Positions 18,116-27,400 of a DNA stretch of 64,000 nt are shown one piece after another. A model generated the notes under the pieces. The model saw only the letters and a program-made list of their open reading frames with translations, did not search any database and was not told the DNA's origin. The first letter of the stretch is position 1. Each line of letters starts with the position of its first letter. The translations under genes and the position numbers were made by a program. This DNA is from CAIVVT01 sp963757265 (GTDB taxonomy: Bacteria; Acidobacteriota; Terriglobia; Bryobacterales; Bryobacteraceae), in NCBI GenBank assembly GCA_963757265.1, contig CAVWRA010000006.1, forward strand, positions 558,001-622,000, given 5' to 3'.

Positions 18116-18289
18116 GCTTGACAGCGGGTCTATGCTGAGGGTGGTAGCCCGCTTTTGCGGTCTGTTGTCAGTGCTCTTTGAAGAACGAACGATTAGCGCA
18201 CAATCAATCGAACAATAGCCAAGTAAGTCATTCATTTTAAAAAGAGAAATCGACAATTGGCTTTGTTCCTCACTATTTGTTTTTCGCGC
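18116..18289. repeat. dispersed intergenic repeat, copy A (inverted relative to 49122-49292)
   Basis: Begins GCTTGACAGCGGGTCTA and ends with TTTTTCGCGC. The reverse complement of 49122-49292 shares both ends plus internal blocks: TGCTCTTTGA, then AAGTCA(T/C)TCATT, then AATTGGCTTTGTTCCTCACT. Between these blocks the copies diverge. TTGACA at 18118 resembles a -35 element, and TGCTCTTTGA resembles the boxA antitermination motif of rRNA leaders. No protein is credible in either copy. It could be a small RNA gene family or a remnant mobile element. Confidence 0.7.
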
Positions 18290-18523
18290 TCTGCGGTCCG
18301 CGCTACACCATGTAGAAAAGTGTCGAAAAGTGTAGAAAAGTGTAGCGTGGCCATGCCCGCGCGATCACCCCGCCCGAGCCCTCCGTCGAGCACCGGCTGC
18401 GATCGCAACCTATTGATGCAAAAGGACAGTCCGCGGAATTGGCTTTGTTCCTCCAATTTCGTGGCGCGCCCCGTGCTCCTGTGTATTCGTCGAAAAGTGA
18501 TGAAAAGTGATGAAAAGTGTTGA
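18255..18523. repeat. two tandem intergenic modules each ending in a short tandem repeat
   Basis: AATTGGCTTTGTTCCTC occurs at 18255 and again at 18437, 182 bases apart. Each is followed after 40-50 bases by a three-unit ten-base tandem repeat: TGTAGAAAAG units at 18311-18345 and GAAAAGTGAT units at 18487-18523. The first module overlaps the 3' end of the dispersed repeat at 18116-18289. With it, these modules fill most of the 18057-18661 gap. I see no gene there. Confidence 0.7.
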
Positions 18524-18661
18524 ATGAGCGTCCGATCGGCCTCCATGGCAGGCCCCCCGCCGCTCGTCTCGCCAGGCCATCGAGGGGACGATTATAGTAT
18601 GAATATATTAGCCTGTCCCCGGCGCTCCGGGCTGACCGCGAGCCGCCCGCGCGCGGCCCGA

Positions 18662-19726
18662 TCACACCTTGAGGAACTCCTTCGTCCAGCGCATCGACGC
18701 CTCAAAGTCGGTCCGTTCCTTCTCGACGGCCTGCTCCTTGGTGAGCGCCGGCAAGGGCGGCTGGGGCTGGCCGCGGCCGGCGATGTCGAGGTAGCGCGCG
18801 AACTCAGCCGCGCGGACGTTGCGGTAGCCTTCCCAGAACTCCGGCTTGCGCCAGGGGTACAGCATCGGCCCCATGACGATCACCTCGAGCGACATCGCCT
18901 TGCCCGGGCACAGCTCCATGTAGCGCTGGAGCAGGCTCCCGATGCCCACGTTGCCTTCGCCCATCCGCACCCAGTTGACCGCCGTGCCCTCGGGCGTGTT
19001 CCACAGGTAGCTGTCGCGGATGTGCGACGTCAGCACGTACGGCGCCAGCGTCTCCAGCGTCAGGTGCGGGTCTTCCAGTACCCAGCACGGGTTGCCCGAA
19101 TCGAAGCACGCGCCCACGAAATCCGCGCCCGCCCCTTCGATCAGCATCTTCAACTCGCGCGCCTGCATGTCGCCGGCGTGGTTCTCGATGGCGATCTTCA
19201 GCCCGGCATCCATGACGAGCGAGCGCGCCTGGCGCAGGGCCTGGATGGCGTTTTCGATGTGCGCTTCGATCGGCTCCTTCGTACTGCCCGGCGGGCCTTT
19301 CTTGCGATCCCGGAACGTGCCCAGAAACGCCCGCACGATCTTCGAGCGGGCCAGCGTCGCCGCGTGCACCATGCGCCCGATCTGCTGCTCGGATGTGCCC
19401 GCCTTGCTGTCGAACTCCGACGAACTCGGGCAGATCGAGCGCATGCCGATCTCCAGCTCGATGCCCAGCCCGGCGGCGTGCTCGCCGACCCGGCGCACGT
19501 GTTCGTCCTCCAGGCTGCCCAGGAACCGGATCTCGGAGAAATGGACCGTCCGCACGCCGAACTTAGCGCAGTAGTCGAGGAACTGGAACGCGTCCCAGCC
19601 CTGCGAGCGCAGGCTGAACAGATCCACGCCCAGCTTTGGTCCCGCGCCGGCCGTTGCGCCTCGGCTCATCGCCCGCGAGGCCGCCGCCGCGCCCAGCATG
19701 CCTGTCAGAAACTGCCTGCGTTGCAT
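18662..19726 (-). CDS. sugar phosphate isomerase/epimerase-like TIM barrel with twin-arginine leader
   Basis: 354 residues starting MQRRQFLTGMLGAAAASRAM, a twin-arginine-type leader. The rest is an AP-endonuclease-2/xylose-isomerase-like barrel: LGVDLFSLRSQGWD, metal-site strands LKIAIENHAGDMQ, CFDSGNPCWVLEDP, LTSHIRDSYLW, and KAMSLEVIVMGPM. These supply the Glu/Asp/His ligands of the family's divalent metal. Members isomerise or epimerise keto-sugars; exported ones are frequent in Acidobacteria and Planctomycetes and of unknown substrate. The gene stands alone, followed by the repeat-rich gap. Confidence 0.8.
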   Translation of the reverse strand: MQRRQFLTGMLGAAAASRAMSRGATAGAGPKLGVDLFSLRSQGWDAFQFLDYCAKFGVRTVHFSEIRFLGSLEDEHVRRVGEHAAGLGIELEIGMRSICPSSSEFDSKAGTSEQQIGRMVHAATLARSKIVRAFLGTFRDRKKGPPGSTKEPIEAHIENAIQALRQARSLVMDAGLKIAIENHAGDMQARELKMLIEGAGADFVGACFDSGNPCWVLEDPHLTLETLAPYVLTSHIRDSYLWNTPEGTAVNWVRMGEGNVGIGSLLQRYMELCPGKAMSLEVIVMGPMLYPWRKPEFWEGYRNVRAAEFARYLDIAGRGQPQPPLPALTKEQAVEKERTDFEASMRWTKEFLKV

Positions 19727-19825
19727 GGCTTGTATTATCTCCCAGCTGGATGCGCCCCCTGGCCGCACTTGGGGCCGCTGCCCGCCGTTCGCATCATGCT
19801 CTGGGACACCCGGCCGGACCGCGCC

Positions 19826-21556
19826 TCAGCCCTCGAGCTGATAACGCTCCTCCGCCAGGCGGTACAGCGGCCGCCACAGCAGCCGGTTCACGCTCACCAC
19901 CAGCGTCGCCATCACCACCGTCGCCAGCAGCAGCACGGCGAAGTTGCCCGCGTCGGTGGCCGCGCTGATCTCCGAGCCCAGCCCGAAGGTCGACATCACC
20001 TGGCCTCGGAATTGGAAGTACTCGGCCACGATGCTTGCATTCCACGCCCCGCCCGACGCCGTCACCAGCCCCGTCACCAGGTACGGGAAGATGCCCGGCA
20101 GGATCACCGTCCGCCAGCGGTCCAGCCGGCTGAAGCGGAAGATCGCGGCGACCTCCCGGAACTCGGTCGGAATCGCTGTCGCGCCGGCGATCACGTTGAA
20201 CAGGATGTACCACTGCGTGCCCATCAGCATCAGCAGCACCGAGCCCACCTTCAACCCGCCGCCCAGGCTGATCAGCGCCATCAGCACCACCGGGAACAGC
20301 GCCGTCGCCGGCACCGACGCCGCAATCTGCGCCAGCGGCTGCGCCACGCGCGAGAGCCGTGGGCTGAACCCGATCGCCACCCCCGCCGGGATGGTCCACA
20401 GCGAACCCAGAATCAGCGCCGTCCACACCCGCAGGAACGTCGCCCCGGCGGCCTCGATCGTCGTCACCAGATCCGCCGATGTGACGCCCTTGAGCGTCAG
20501 CAGCGCCTGGAACACCGCGTAGCCGATCGCGACCACCACCACACCGCCCATCGCAATCCGCAGCACCTGCATCAGCCGCACCGCGGCCGGGCCCGGCTCC
20601 TTCGTCCTCTGATGCCGCACCGCGTACATTGCCAGCCGCTCGCGCAGCGGCGCGATCGTCTTCTGCGACAGCCGGGTCAGCAGCGGCGACTTGCGCAGCA
20701 TGTTCAGCACCGGCGACTCCGCCACGTCTGTGCTCTCCACTTGTTCGAGCTTGAACTTGTCGGCCCACGCGATCGCCGGCCGCCACACCAGTTGGTCGAT
20801 CAGCACGATCACCGTGATCATCGCCGCGAGGCCCCACATCAGCGCCTGCATGTCGCCCGCGCTGGCCGCCGCCTGCAGGTACGACCCCAGCCCCGGCAGC
20901 CGGAAATCGCGCTGGCCCAGCACGAACATCTCGCACGCCATCAGGAAGAACCACCCGCCCGCCACCGACACCATCGAGTTCCAGATCAGCCCGATCGTGC
21001 CGTACGGCAGCTCCAATTGAAAGAACCGCTGCACCGCGCCGAAGCGGTAGATCCCCGCCGCCTCGCGCAACTCGCGCGGAATGGCCTTCAGCGAGGCATA
21101 GAAGCTGAACGCCATGTTCCACACCTGCCCCGTAAAGATCAGCACCACCGAGCCGATTTCCACCCCCAGCTGGCGCGCCGGGAAGAGCGAAACCATCGCC
21201 AGCATCACGCCCGGCAGGAAGCTCAGCACGGGGATCGACTGCAGGATGTCCAGCGTCGCCAGCATCACCCCCTGCAGCCGCTTGTTATACGCGGCGATGT
21301 AGGCGTAGGTCACCGCGAAAATCAGGCTCAATACGTACGCCACCCCCATCCGCACCAGCGAATACACCGCGTACATCGGAATCGCACTCGGCGAGCGCGA
21401 GATCTGGGCCGCCGGCACGATCGCGCCGAACCAGTAGCGCCCGACGACCATCATCAGGTACACCACCGCGATGACGCCCGCAAACACCAGTGCGTCCAGC
21501 ACGAACGGCCACGTCTTTTCGACCCGCACAGAGAAGCTGACCGGCTGGGTGCTCAT
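19826..21556 (-). CDS. ABC importer permease, two permease domains fused in one chain
   Basis: 576 residues containing two complete BPD_transp_1 domains. Each has the cytoplasmic EAA loop that contacts the ATPase: REAAGIYRFGAVQRFFQ near 180 and REVAAIFRFSRLDRWR near 465. About ten to twelve hydrophobic helices are split by a charged linker around residues 265-330. Single-domain relatives belong to the nitrate/sulfonate/taurine importer group. A fused double permease replaces the usual homodimer. The ATG overlaps the upstream ATPase stop by four bases. No substrate-binding protein gene is next to it. Confidence 0.85.
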   Translation of the reverse strand: MSTQPVSFSVRVEKTWPFVLDALVFAGVIAVVYLMMVVGRYWFGAIVPAAQISRSPSAIPMYAVYSLVRMGVAYVLSLIFAVTYAYIAAYNKRLQGVMLATLDILQSIPVLSFLPGVMLAMVSLFPARQLGVEIGSVVLIFTGQVWNMAFSFYASLKAIPRELREAAGIYRFGAVQRFFQLELPYGTIGLIWNSMVSVAGGWFFLMACEMFVLGQRDFRLPGLGSYLQAAASAGDMQALMWGLAAMITVIVLIDQLVWRPAIAWADKFKLEQVESTDVAESPVLNMLRKSPLLTRLSQKTIAPLRERLAMYAVRHQRTKEPGPAAVRLMQVLRIAMGGVVVVAIGYAVFQALLTLKGVTSADLVTTIEAAGATFLRVWTALILGSLWTIPAGVAIGFSPRLSRVAQPLAQIAASVPATALFPVVLMALISLGGGLKVGSVLLMLMGTQWYILFNVIAGATAIPTEFREVAAIFRFSRLDRWRTVILPGIFPYLVTGLVTASGGAWNASIVAEYFQFRGQVMSTFGLGSEISAATDAGNFAVLLLATVVMATLVVSVNRLLWRPLYRLAEERYQLEG

Positions 21557-22905
21557 AATCCGCGCCCGACCCCGGCATCTTGCACGCCCGCCGGCGCTTC
21601 ATCCGGAATGAAGAACCGCTCGCGTTTGCCGTCGTAGTCAAACAGCTCGGCATAGCGGCCCCAGTTGACGGCCGTGTCGATTTGCGCCTGCGCCTCGCTC
21701 TCGCTGAAGCGTTCCTCCAGCATGTCCTGGAAAAACTCCGCCGGCAGCGTTTTGTCGGCCTTGATCTCGAGCGAACGCACGATCTGCCGCAGCAGCGAAA
21801 CATGCTCCAGGGCGGCGGCGCGGAAGTCCTCCTTGCGCTTTAAGATGTCCGCATCCACGAAAGCGCGGCCCTCGTCCGTCAGCTCTGCGTCGCCCTCCGT
21901 GAGCTTTAGGAAGCCCAGCAGCACAGAGGCCTCCACGGTCGGCAGCATCTCGTCGATTTCGAACAGCAGATCGTCGGCCAGGTGGTAAATGTCGGCGTGC
22001 CCGCCGTGATCGGAGAGAATCTCCAGGAAACCGGCGATGCCGCCCGGACGCGCGTGCGGCAGCATCTGGTATTTGACCTTCTCCGGCTCCAGCACCGGCG
22101 CGGCCGTGGGCGTCGGCGCCAGCCCCACGTCGGAGCCCATATCGGGCTTGGTCAGGATCTTGTAGACGTAGTCGACCAGAATCGAGAAGGCCGGCGACCT
22201 GCGGTCCCGCGGCCGCGGCAGTTCGACCATGAAATTGGTCCGGATGCGCGCCGGATTCTTGCCCAGCACGATCACGCGGTCGGCCAGCAGGATCGCCTCC
22301 TCGATGTTGTGGGTGACGATGAACACCGACTGCGTGTTGATCTTCTTGTCCTCCCACAGCTCCAGCAGTTCACTGCGCAGGTTCTCCGCCGTCAGCACGT
22401 CCAGCGCCGAGAACGGCTCGTCCATGAACAGCACTTCCGGATCCACCACCAGCGCGCGGGCGAAGCCCACCCGCTGCTTCATCCCGCCCGACAGCTCTTT
22501 CGGATACGCCGATTCGAACCCGTCCAGGCCGACCGTGTCCAGGATCTTGAGGCTGCGCTTGTGGCGCTCGATCGCCTCCACGCCGCGCGCCTTCAGCGGC
22601 GCCTCGACGTTCTCGAGCACCGTCAGCCAGGGGAACAACGCGAAGCTCTGGAAGACGATTGAGACGTTCTCGCACGGCCCGTGCAGCGGCTGAGCGTGCC
22701 ACAGCACCTGCCCGGCCGAGGCTTCCGACAGGCCCGTGAGCATGCGCAACAGGGTCGACTTGCCCGACCCCGACGGACCGAGCAGCGCCAGGATCTCGCC
22801 CGGATACACGCACAGGTCCAGCGGCGCAATCACCTGGATCCGGTTCCCGCCGGGTTGGCCGTACCACTTTTCCACCTGCCGGGCTTCAATCAGCGGCTGT
22901 TTCAC
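21553..22905 (-). CDS. ABC importer ATPase, nitrate/sulfonate/taurine type, with C-terminal AAA-associated domain
   Basis: 450 residues. ATPase motifs are complete: Walker A GPSGSGKST near 45, Q-loop VFQSFALFPWL, signature LSGGMKQRVGFARAL, Walker B EVLFMDEPFSALD, and switch His in IVTHNIEEA. The ~180 residues after the ATPase (from about 265; LADDLLFEIDEMLPTVEAS, then a winged-helix-like region ending GRYAELFDYDGK) correspond to the AAA-associated C-terminal domain seen on some SsuB/TauB relatives, thought to be regulatory. It forms an operon with the fused permease. The imported anion is unknown. Confidence 0.88.
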   Translation of the reverse strand: MKQPLIEARQVEKWYGQPGGNRIQVIAPLDLCVYPGEILALLGPSGSGKSTLLRMLTGLSEASAGQVLWHAQPLHGPCENVSIVFQSFALFPWLTVLENVEAPLKARGVEAIERHKRSLKILDTVGLDGFESAYPKELSGGMKQRVGFARALVVDPEVLFMDEPFSALDVLTAENLRSELLELWEDKKINTQSVFIVTHNIEEAILLADRVIVLGKNPARIRTNFMVELPRPRDRRSPAFSILVDYVYKILTKPDMGSDVGLAPTPTAAPVLEPEKVKYQMLPHARPGGIAGFLEILSDHGGHADIYHLADDLLFEIDEMLPTVEASVLLGFLKLTEGDAELTDEGRAFVDADILKRKEDFRAAALEHVSLLRQIVRSLEIKADKTLPAEFFQDMLEERFSESEAQAQIDTAVNWGRYAELFDYDGKRERFFIPDEAPAGVQDAGVGRGL

Positions 22906-23087
22906 GTTTGCCCTCGTAACTGTATTGAAATCAAGCCTGTTATGGGCCGAAACCCATTATCGCAGCCAACTGTGGTTTGATCCAGGCTCGGCGCGCGCGC
23001 CCGTACCGCGAGTTGTGGGACGCAAGCGATCGCCCCGGCGGCCCGGATTGAATTCTCTCGACCCGCCGATGACGATATGATTTAGCG

Positions 23088-23690
23088 ATGAACTGCCCCG
23101 GCTGCGGCGCTCCTATGCTGTTCGGGGCCACGGAATGTGGATGCGGCTACAAGCAGTCCGGCGAGCCCGAATCCCTTCCATTTGAGCTCTCCTACTGGGA
23201 AGCCCTACGCGCCTACTGGCGGGTCTACTGGCCGTCCCAACTTTTCGCAACGGCTGCAACGGCTGCGGCCATCGTCATCGCCCGGGTGTTTTCCAGCCAA
23301 GCGCTCGCGGTCAATCTGTTCGCCGTCCCCGCGTCCAGCATTGGGCTGTACCTATTCGTCGGGCGAATCGTCTCGCGTCCTTACCGTCATTTTTCGATCG
23401 AGGCCTTATGGACCGCGTCGGAAGCGACCGCTGGCTCGCTGCCGCCCTCAAAGCGGATTCAGGTCTGGTGGTTCCTGCTGTGGCGGCAGAGCGTCGGCGC
23501 ATGCCTCGCGGGAATGTTGAGTGTGCCGATAAATGGCGTGCTGAGCATGCTCGGGGGCTTCATCCTTCCGACTTTCGTCGCGCAGTTGGCCGGAATCCTG
23601 GTAGTCGGCCCCGTTATTCTACGCATGTTGATTGGACATCAGTTCGCCGAATTCCGGCTCGAAGCCAGACGGCCAGGACAGACGATTTAG
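23088..23690 (+). CDS. small membrane protein with N-terminal zinc ribbon
   Basis: 200 residues. The N-terminus has a compact CPGCG...CGCGY zinc-ribbon pattern within the first 21 residues. After a YWEALRAYWRVYWPSQLFAT linker come four or so hydrophobic segments. I do not recognise a family. Many bacterial membrane proteins carry such a ribbon without known function. It is divergent from the ABC ATPase gene and convergent with the phosphoesterase. Confidence 0.6.
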   Translation: MNCPGCGAPMLFGATECGCGYKQSGEPESLPFELSYWEALRAYWRVYWPSQLFATAATAAAIVIARVFSSQALAVNLFAVPASSIGLYLFVGRIVSRPYRHFSIEALWTASEATAGSLPPSKRIQVWWFLLWRQSVGACLAGMLSVPINGVLSMLGGFILPTFVAQLAGILVVGPVILRMLIGHQFAEFRLEARRPGQTI

Positions 23691-23727
23691 CTCCTGCCAA
23701 AGGCCGAAATGTCTGGATCGCCGCGCC

Positions 23728-24327
23728 TCATTCGGGCAGCTCCAGCGTGAAGCCCTGCTTGCCCGCATTCACGCCGTGCGTTCGACCGAGCAGCGCCTGG
23801 CGTCCGGCGGCTTCGTGGATGTGGCCGCAAATGAACCATTCGGGCTGCTCTTTCCGGATGAATTCGGCCACGGCGCTCGAACCCAGGTGACGGCCTGGCG
23901 CGGCTTCGTCGAGCGGCGTGTTCAGCGGCGGGCAGTGGCAGATCAGAACCAGCGGTTTCAACCCGGCGAAGGCGCTCAGATTGGCGGCGATGGCGGCTTC
24001 CGAATCCTCGCCCGGCGTGTGGAACGGCGTGGGATTGGAATGGCCCAGCCCGGCGATATAGCATCCGTTCAGATGCAGCGCCTTTCCGTGCATTGCGTGA
24101 AATCCGTGGCGCGCGCAGAAGGCTTCGATGTCGCGCGCGTGCTCGTGGTTGCCGGGCAGAATCCACAGCTTGTCCGCGCGCTGCTCGAGCACCGGCGCCA
24201 GCCGCTCCAGCCCGCGCATGAACGTGGTCAGGTCCCCCGCGGCGACGTACATGTCCGCCTCGGTGTCGAGCAGCCGGGTGAGCGCCGCAACGTCGCCGTG
24301 AATGTCGGAGAAGATGAGGATCTTCAT
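23728..24327 (-). CDS. calcineurin-like metallophosphoesterase
   Basis: 199 residues from the ATG at 24327; an ATG at 24375 would add an unsupported extension. The metal-site motifs are in canonical order: FSDIHGD, AAGDLT, LPGNHEHA, ICHCPP and CGHIHEAAG. It is a short stand-alone member of the superfamily that hydrolyses phosphomonoesters or phosphodiesters with Mn/Fe; no leader, so cytoplasmic. Convergent with the gene at 23088. Confidence 0.85.
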   Translation of the reverse strand: MKILIFSDIHGDVAALTRLLDTEADMYVAAGDLTTFMRGLERLAPVLEQRADKLWILPGNHEHARDIEAFCARHGFHAMHGKALHLNGCYIAGLGHSNPTPFHTPGEDSEAAIAANLSAFAGLKPLVLICHCPPLNTPLDEAAPGRHLGSSAVAEFIRKEQPEWFICGHIHEAAGRQALLGRTHGVNAGKQGFTLELPE

Positions 24328-24493
24328 GGGGAGTTCTTCAGATTGTACGCTTGGCCGCCCGGTTGCGGCTTGCATCGAAATCCGGCTCCCGACCGTCTCA
24401 AAGAGAGGAGCCTCGGCCGGGCGGCACAGCGCCGCTTCCGCGTTACACTAAAGGCAATCCTGGACTGATCCCGTACCCCGCGCAAATCGCACT

Positions 24494-27400
24494 ATGTCGA
24501 GCCCATCCGAGCAGCGTCCCGGCCTGAATAGCTGGCTGGAAGACGAGTTGTATCAAGAGTACGTCCACGACCACGGCACCGTGGACGAAAGCTGGCGCCA
24601 GGTTTTCGAATCCGCGCCGCCCAAGGAGAACGGCGCACCGCGGATGCCCGGATCTTCCGCCCAGACAGCCGTCGCTGACGCCGCCGCCACCGAAACTGCT
24701 GTCGCTGTGCGCCCGCCGGCTGCTCCGGCCGCAGTCTCCGTTCAAACGCCGCCTGCATCACTGTCCGCCATTGCTCCGGCAAAAGCGCCCGTCCTGGCCC
24801 TCAGTCCCTCCGATCAGCTCGTGCCGCTGAAGGGCGCGCCGCTGCGGCTCGCTGAGAACATGACCGTCAGCCTGGGCGTGCCGACGGCCACATCGCAACG
24901 CACCATCCCGGTGAAGATGATCGACGAGAATCGCCGATTGTTGAACCAGATGCGCGAACTGCAGGGCAAGTCGAAGATCAGCTATACGCACCTGACGGCG
25001 TGGGCCATGGTGCGCGCGTTGAAGACGATCGCCGGCATCAACGACGCTTACGCCGAGCTCGAGGGCGCGCCGCACCGCGTCGTGCGCCGTGAGATCAACC
25101 TGGGGATCGCCGTGGATGTCGCCGGCAAGGATGGCCATCGCGGCCTGATGGTGCCGAATATCAAGCACGCTGGCGCGCTCGGCTTCGCCCAGTTTCTGGC
25201 TTCATTCGACGATCTGGTGGCGCGGGCGCGGACGGGCAAACTCGGGCCCGACGACTTCCAGGGCACGACCATTTCGCTGACCAATCCCGGCACCGTGGGC
25301 ACCGGCGCCAGCATCCCGCGGCTGATGAGCGGGCAGGGCGCGATAATCGCCACCGGCTCCATTGACTACCCGCCGGAGTTCCAGGGCGCGAGCGACAACC
25401 TGCGCGCGCAGCTTGGCATCGCCAAGATCATGACGCTCACCTGCACCTACGACCACCGCATCATTCAGGGTGCGGAGTCGGGCGCATTTCTGGGCAAGCT
25501 GCAGGCGCTGCTCGAGGGCCAGGAGGGCTTCTACGAGGAGGTCTTCCTCGAGCTCGGCATGCCCTATCAGCCCGTCAAATGGCAGGGCGACCGCGGCGGC
25601 GTCGTCTCCGCCTTCCGCGACGACAAGCGACTGGACGAGATCGCCAAGCAGGCCGCGGTGCTGCAGTTGATCAACGCCTACCGCGTGCGCGGCCACTTGA
25701 TCGCAGACCTCAATCCGCTCGGCGCCTTGCCGCAGTATCATCCCGAGCTCGACCCCGCCACATACGGCCTGACCATCTGGGACCTGGAACGCGAGTTCAT
25801 CACCGGGTCGCTCGCCGGGCGCCCGGGCGTGGCCACGCTGCGCGTCATCCTCGACACGCTGCGCCAGACCTACTGCGGGCGGCTGGGCTGTGAGTACATG
25901 CACATCCAGCATCCCGAGGAGAAACGCTGGTTGCAGGAGCGCATGGAGCCGCACGCCAATCTGTGGCCGCTCACCGCGGAGCTGAAGCAGCGCGTGCTGA
26001 TGCGCCTGCTGCAGGCCGAGAGCTTCGAGCATTTCCTGCACACGCGCTTCGTCGGGCAGAAGCGCTTCTCGCTCGAGGGCGGCGAGGCGGCGATGGTCAT
26101 TCTGGACGAGCTGATGGAGCGCGCCGCCGACCAGGGCGTGCGCGAGATGGTCATCGGCATGGCGCACCGCGGCCGGCTCACGGTGCTGTCGAACCTGGTC
26201 GGCAAATCGACGGCCCAGATCTTCGGAGAATTCGAGGGCAACGTCGATCCCGAGACCACGCAGGGCTCCGGCGACGTGAAATACCACCTCGGCGCCAGCG
26301 GTATGCAGCGCACCGTCGGCGGGCGCGAGATCAAGGTCTCGCTCTCACCCAATCCCAGCCACCTGGAGGCCGTTAACCCGGTGGTGGAAGGCATCGTGCG
26401 AGCCAAGCAAACCCGCATGGGAGACGCGGCGCACGACAAGGTGCTGCCCGTGCTGGTGCACGGCGACGCGGCCTTCTCGGGCCAGGGCGTCGTGGCCGAG
26501 ACGCTGAACCTCTCGCTGCTGAAGGGCTTCGCCACCGGCGGCACCGTGCATCTGGTGATCAACAACCAGCTCGGCTTCACCGCCACGCCCGAGGAGAGCC
26601 GCTCCTCCACCTATTGCACCGACGTCGCGCGCATGGTCCAGGCGCCGATTCTGCACGCCAATGGCGACGACCCCGAGGCCTGCCTGCGCGCCATCCAGAT
26701 CGCCTTCGACTACCGCCGGCAATTCAAGAAGGACGTTGTCATCGACATGGTCTGCTACCGCAAGTACGGCCACAACGAAGGCGACGACCCCAGCTACACC
26801 CAGCCGCTGATGTACCGCAAAATCAAGGGCCGTCCATCGGTCGGCGAACTCTACGCCGACCGCCTGCTGCGCGAGGGCCTGATAACCAAGGAGTGGGCCG
26901 CGCGCGTGCGCCAGCAGGTCCAGGACGCTTACAACCGGGCCCATGAAGAGGCCATCGAGCGCGGCGAGAAGTGGGAACTGCAGGAGGTCACCGGCTACCA
27001 GCCGCCCGCCGTGGCCGACGCCTGTCCGCGCACGGCCGTGGACGCGGCGCTGGTGGAGACCGTGATTCAAGGCCTCACGACTTTCCCCGCCAGCTTCAAC
27101 CTCCATCCCAAACTGAAGGGTTTTCTCGAGAAGCGCAAGGACGTGCTTCAGGGCGGCGCGGCCGACTGGGCCACGGCTGAGGCGCTGGCCTTCGGCACGC
27201 TGGTGTGCGAAGGCACGCCCGTCCGCCTATCCGGCCAGGACAGCGCGCGCGGCACGTTTTCACAGCGTCACCTCGAGTATTACGACTACGACAGCGGCGC
27301 GGTCTACACGCCCATGCAGCACCTCTCCTCCGGGCAAGCGCGCTTCGAGGTCGTCGACTCGAGCCTCAGCGAGTACGGCGTGATGGGCTTCGAGTTCGGC

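Noticed and set aside
18524..21637. Plus-strand open frame of 1037 codons
   Set aside because: Antisense to the isomerase and ABC permease genes, extremely rich in Arg, His, Gln and Pro, with no recognisable domain; a by-product of high GC.
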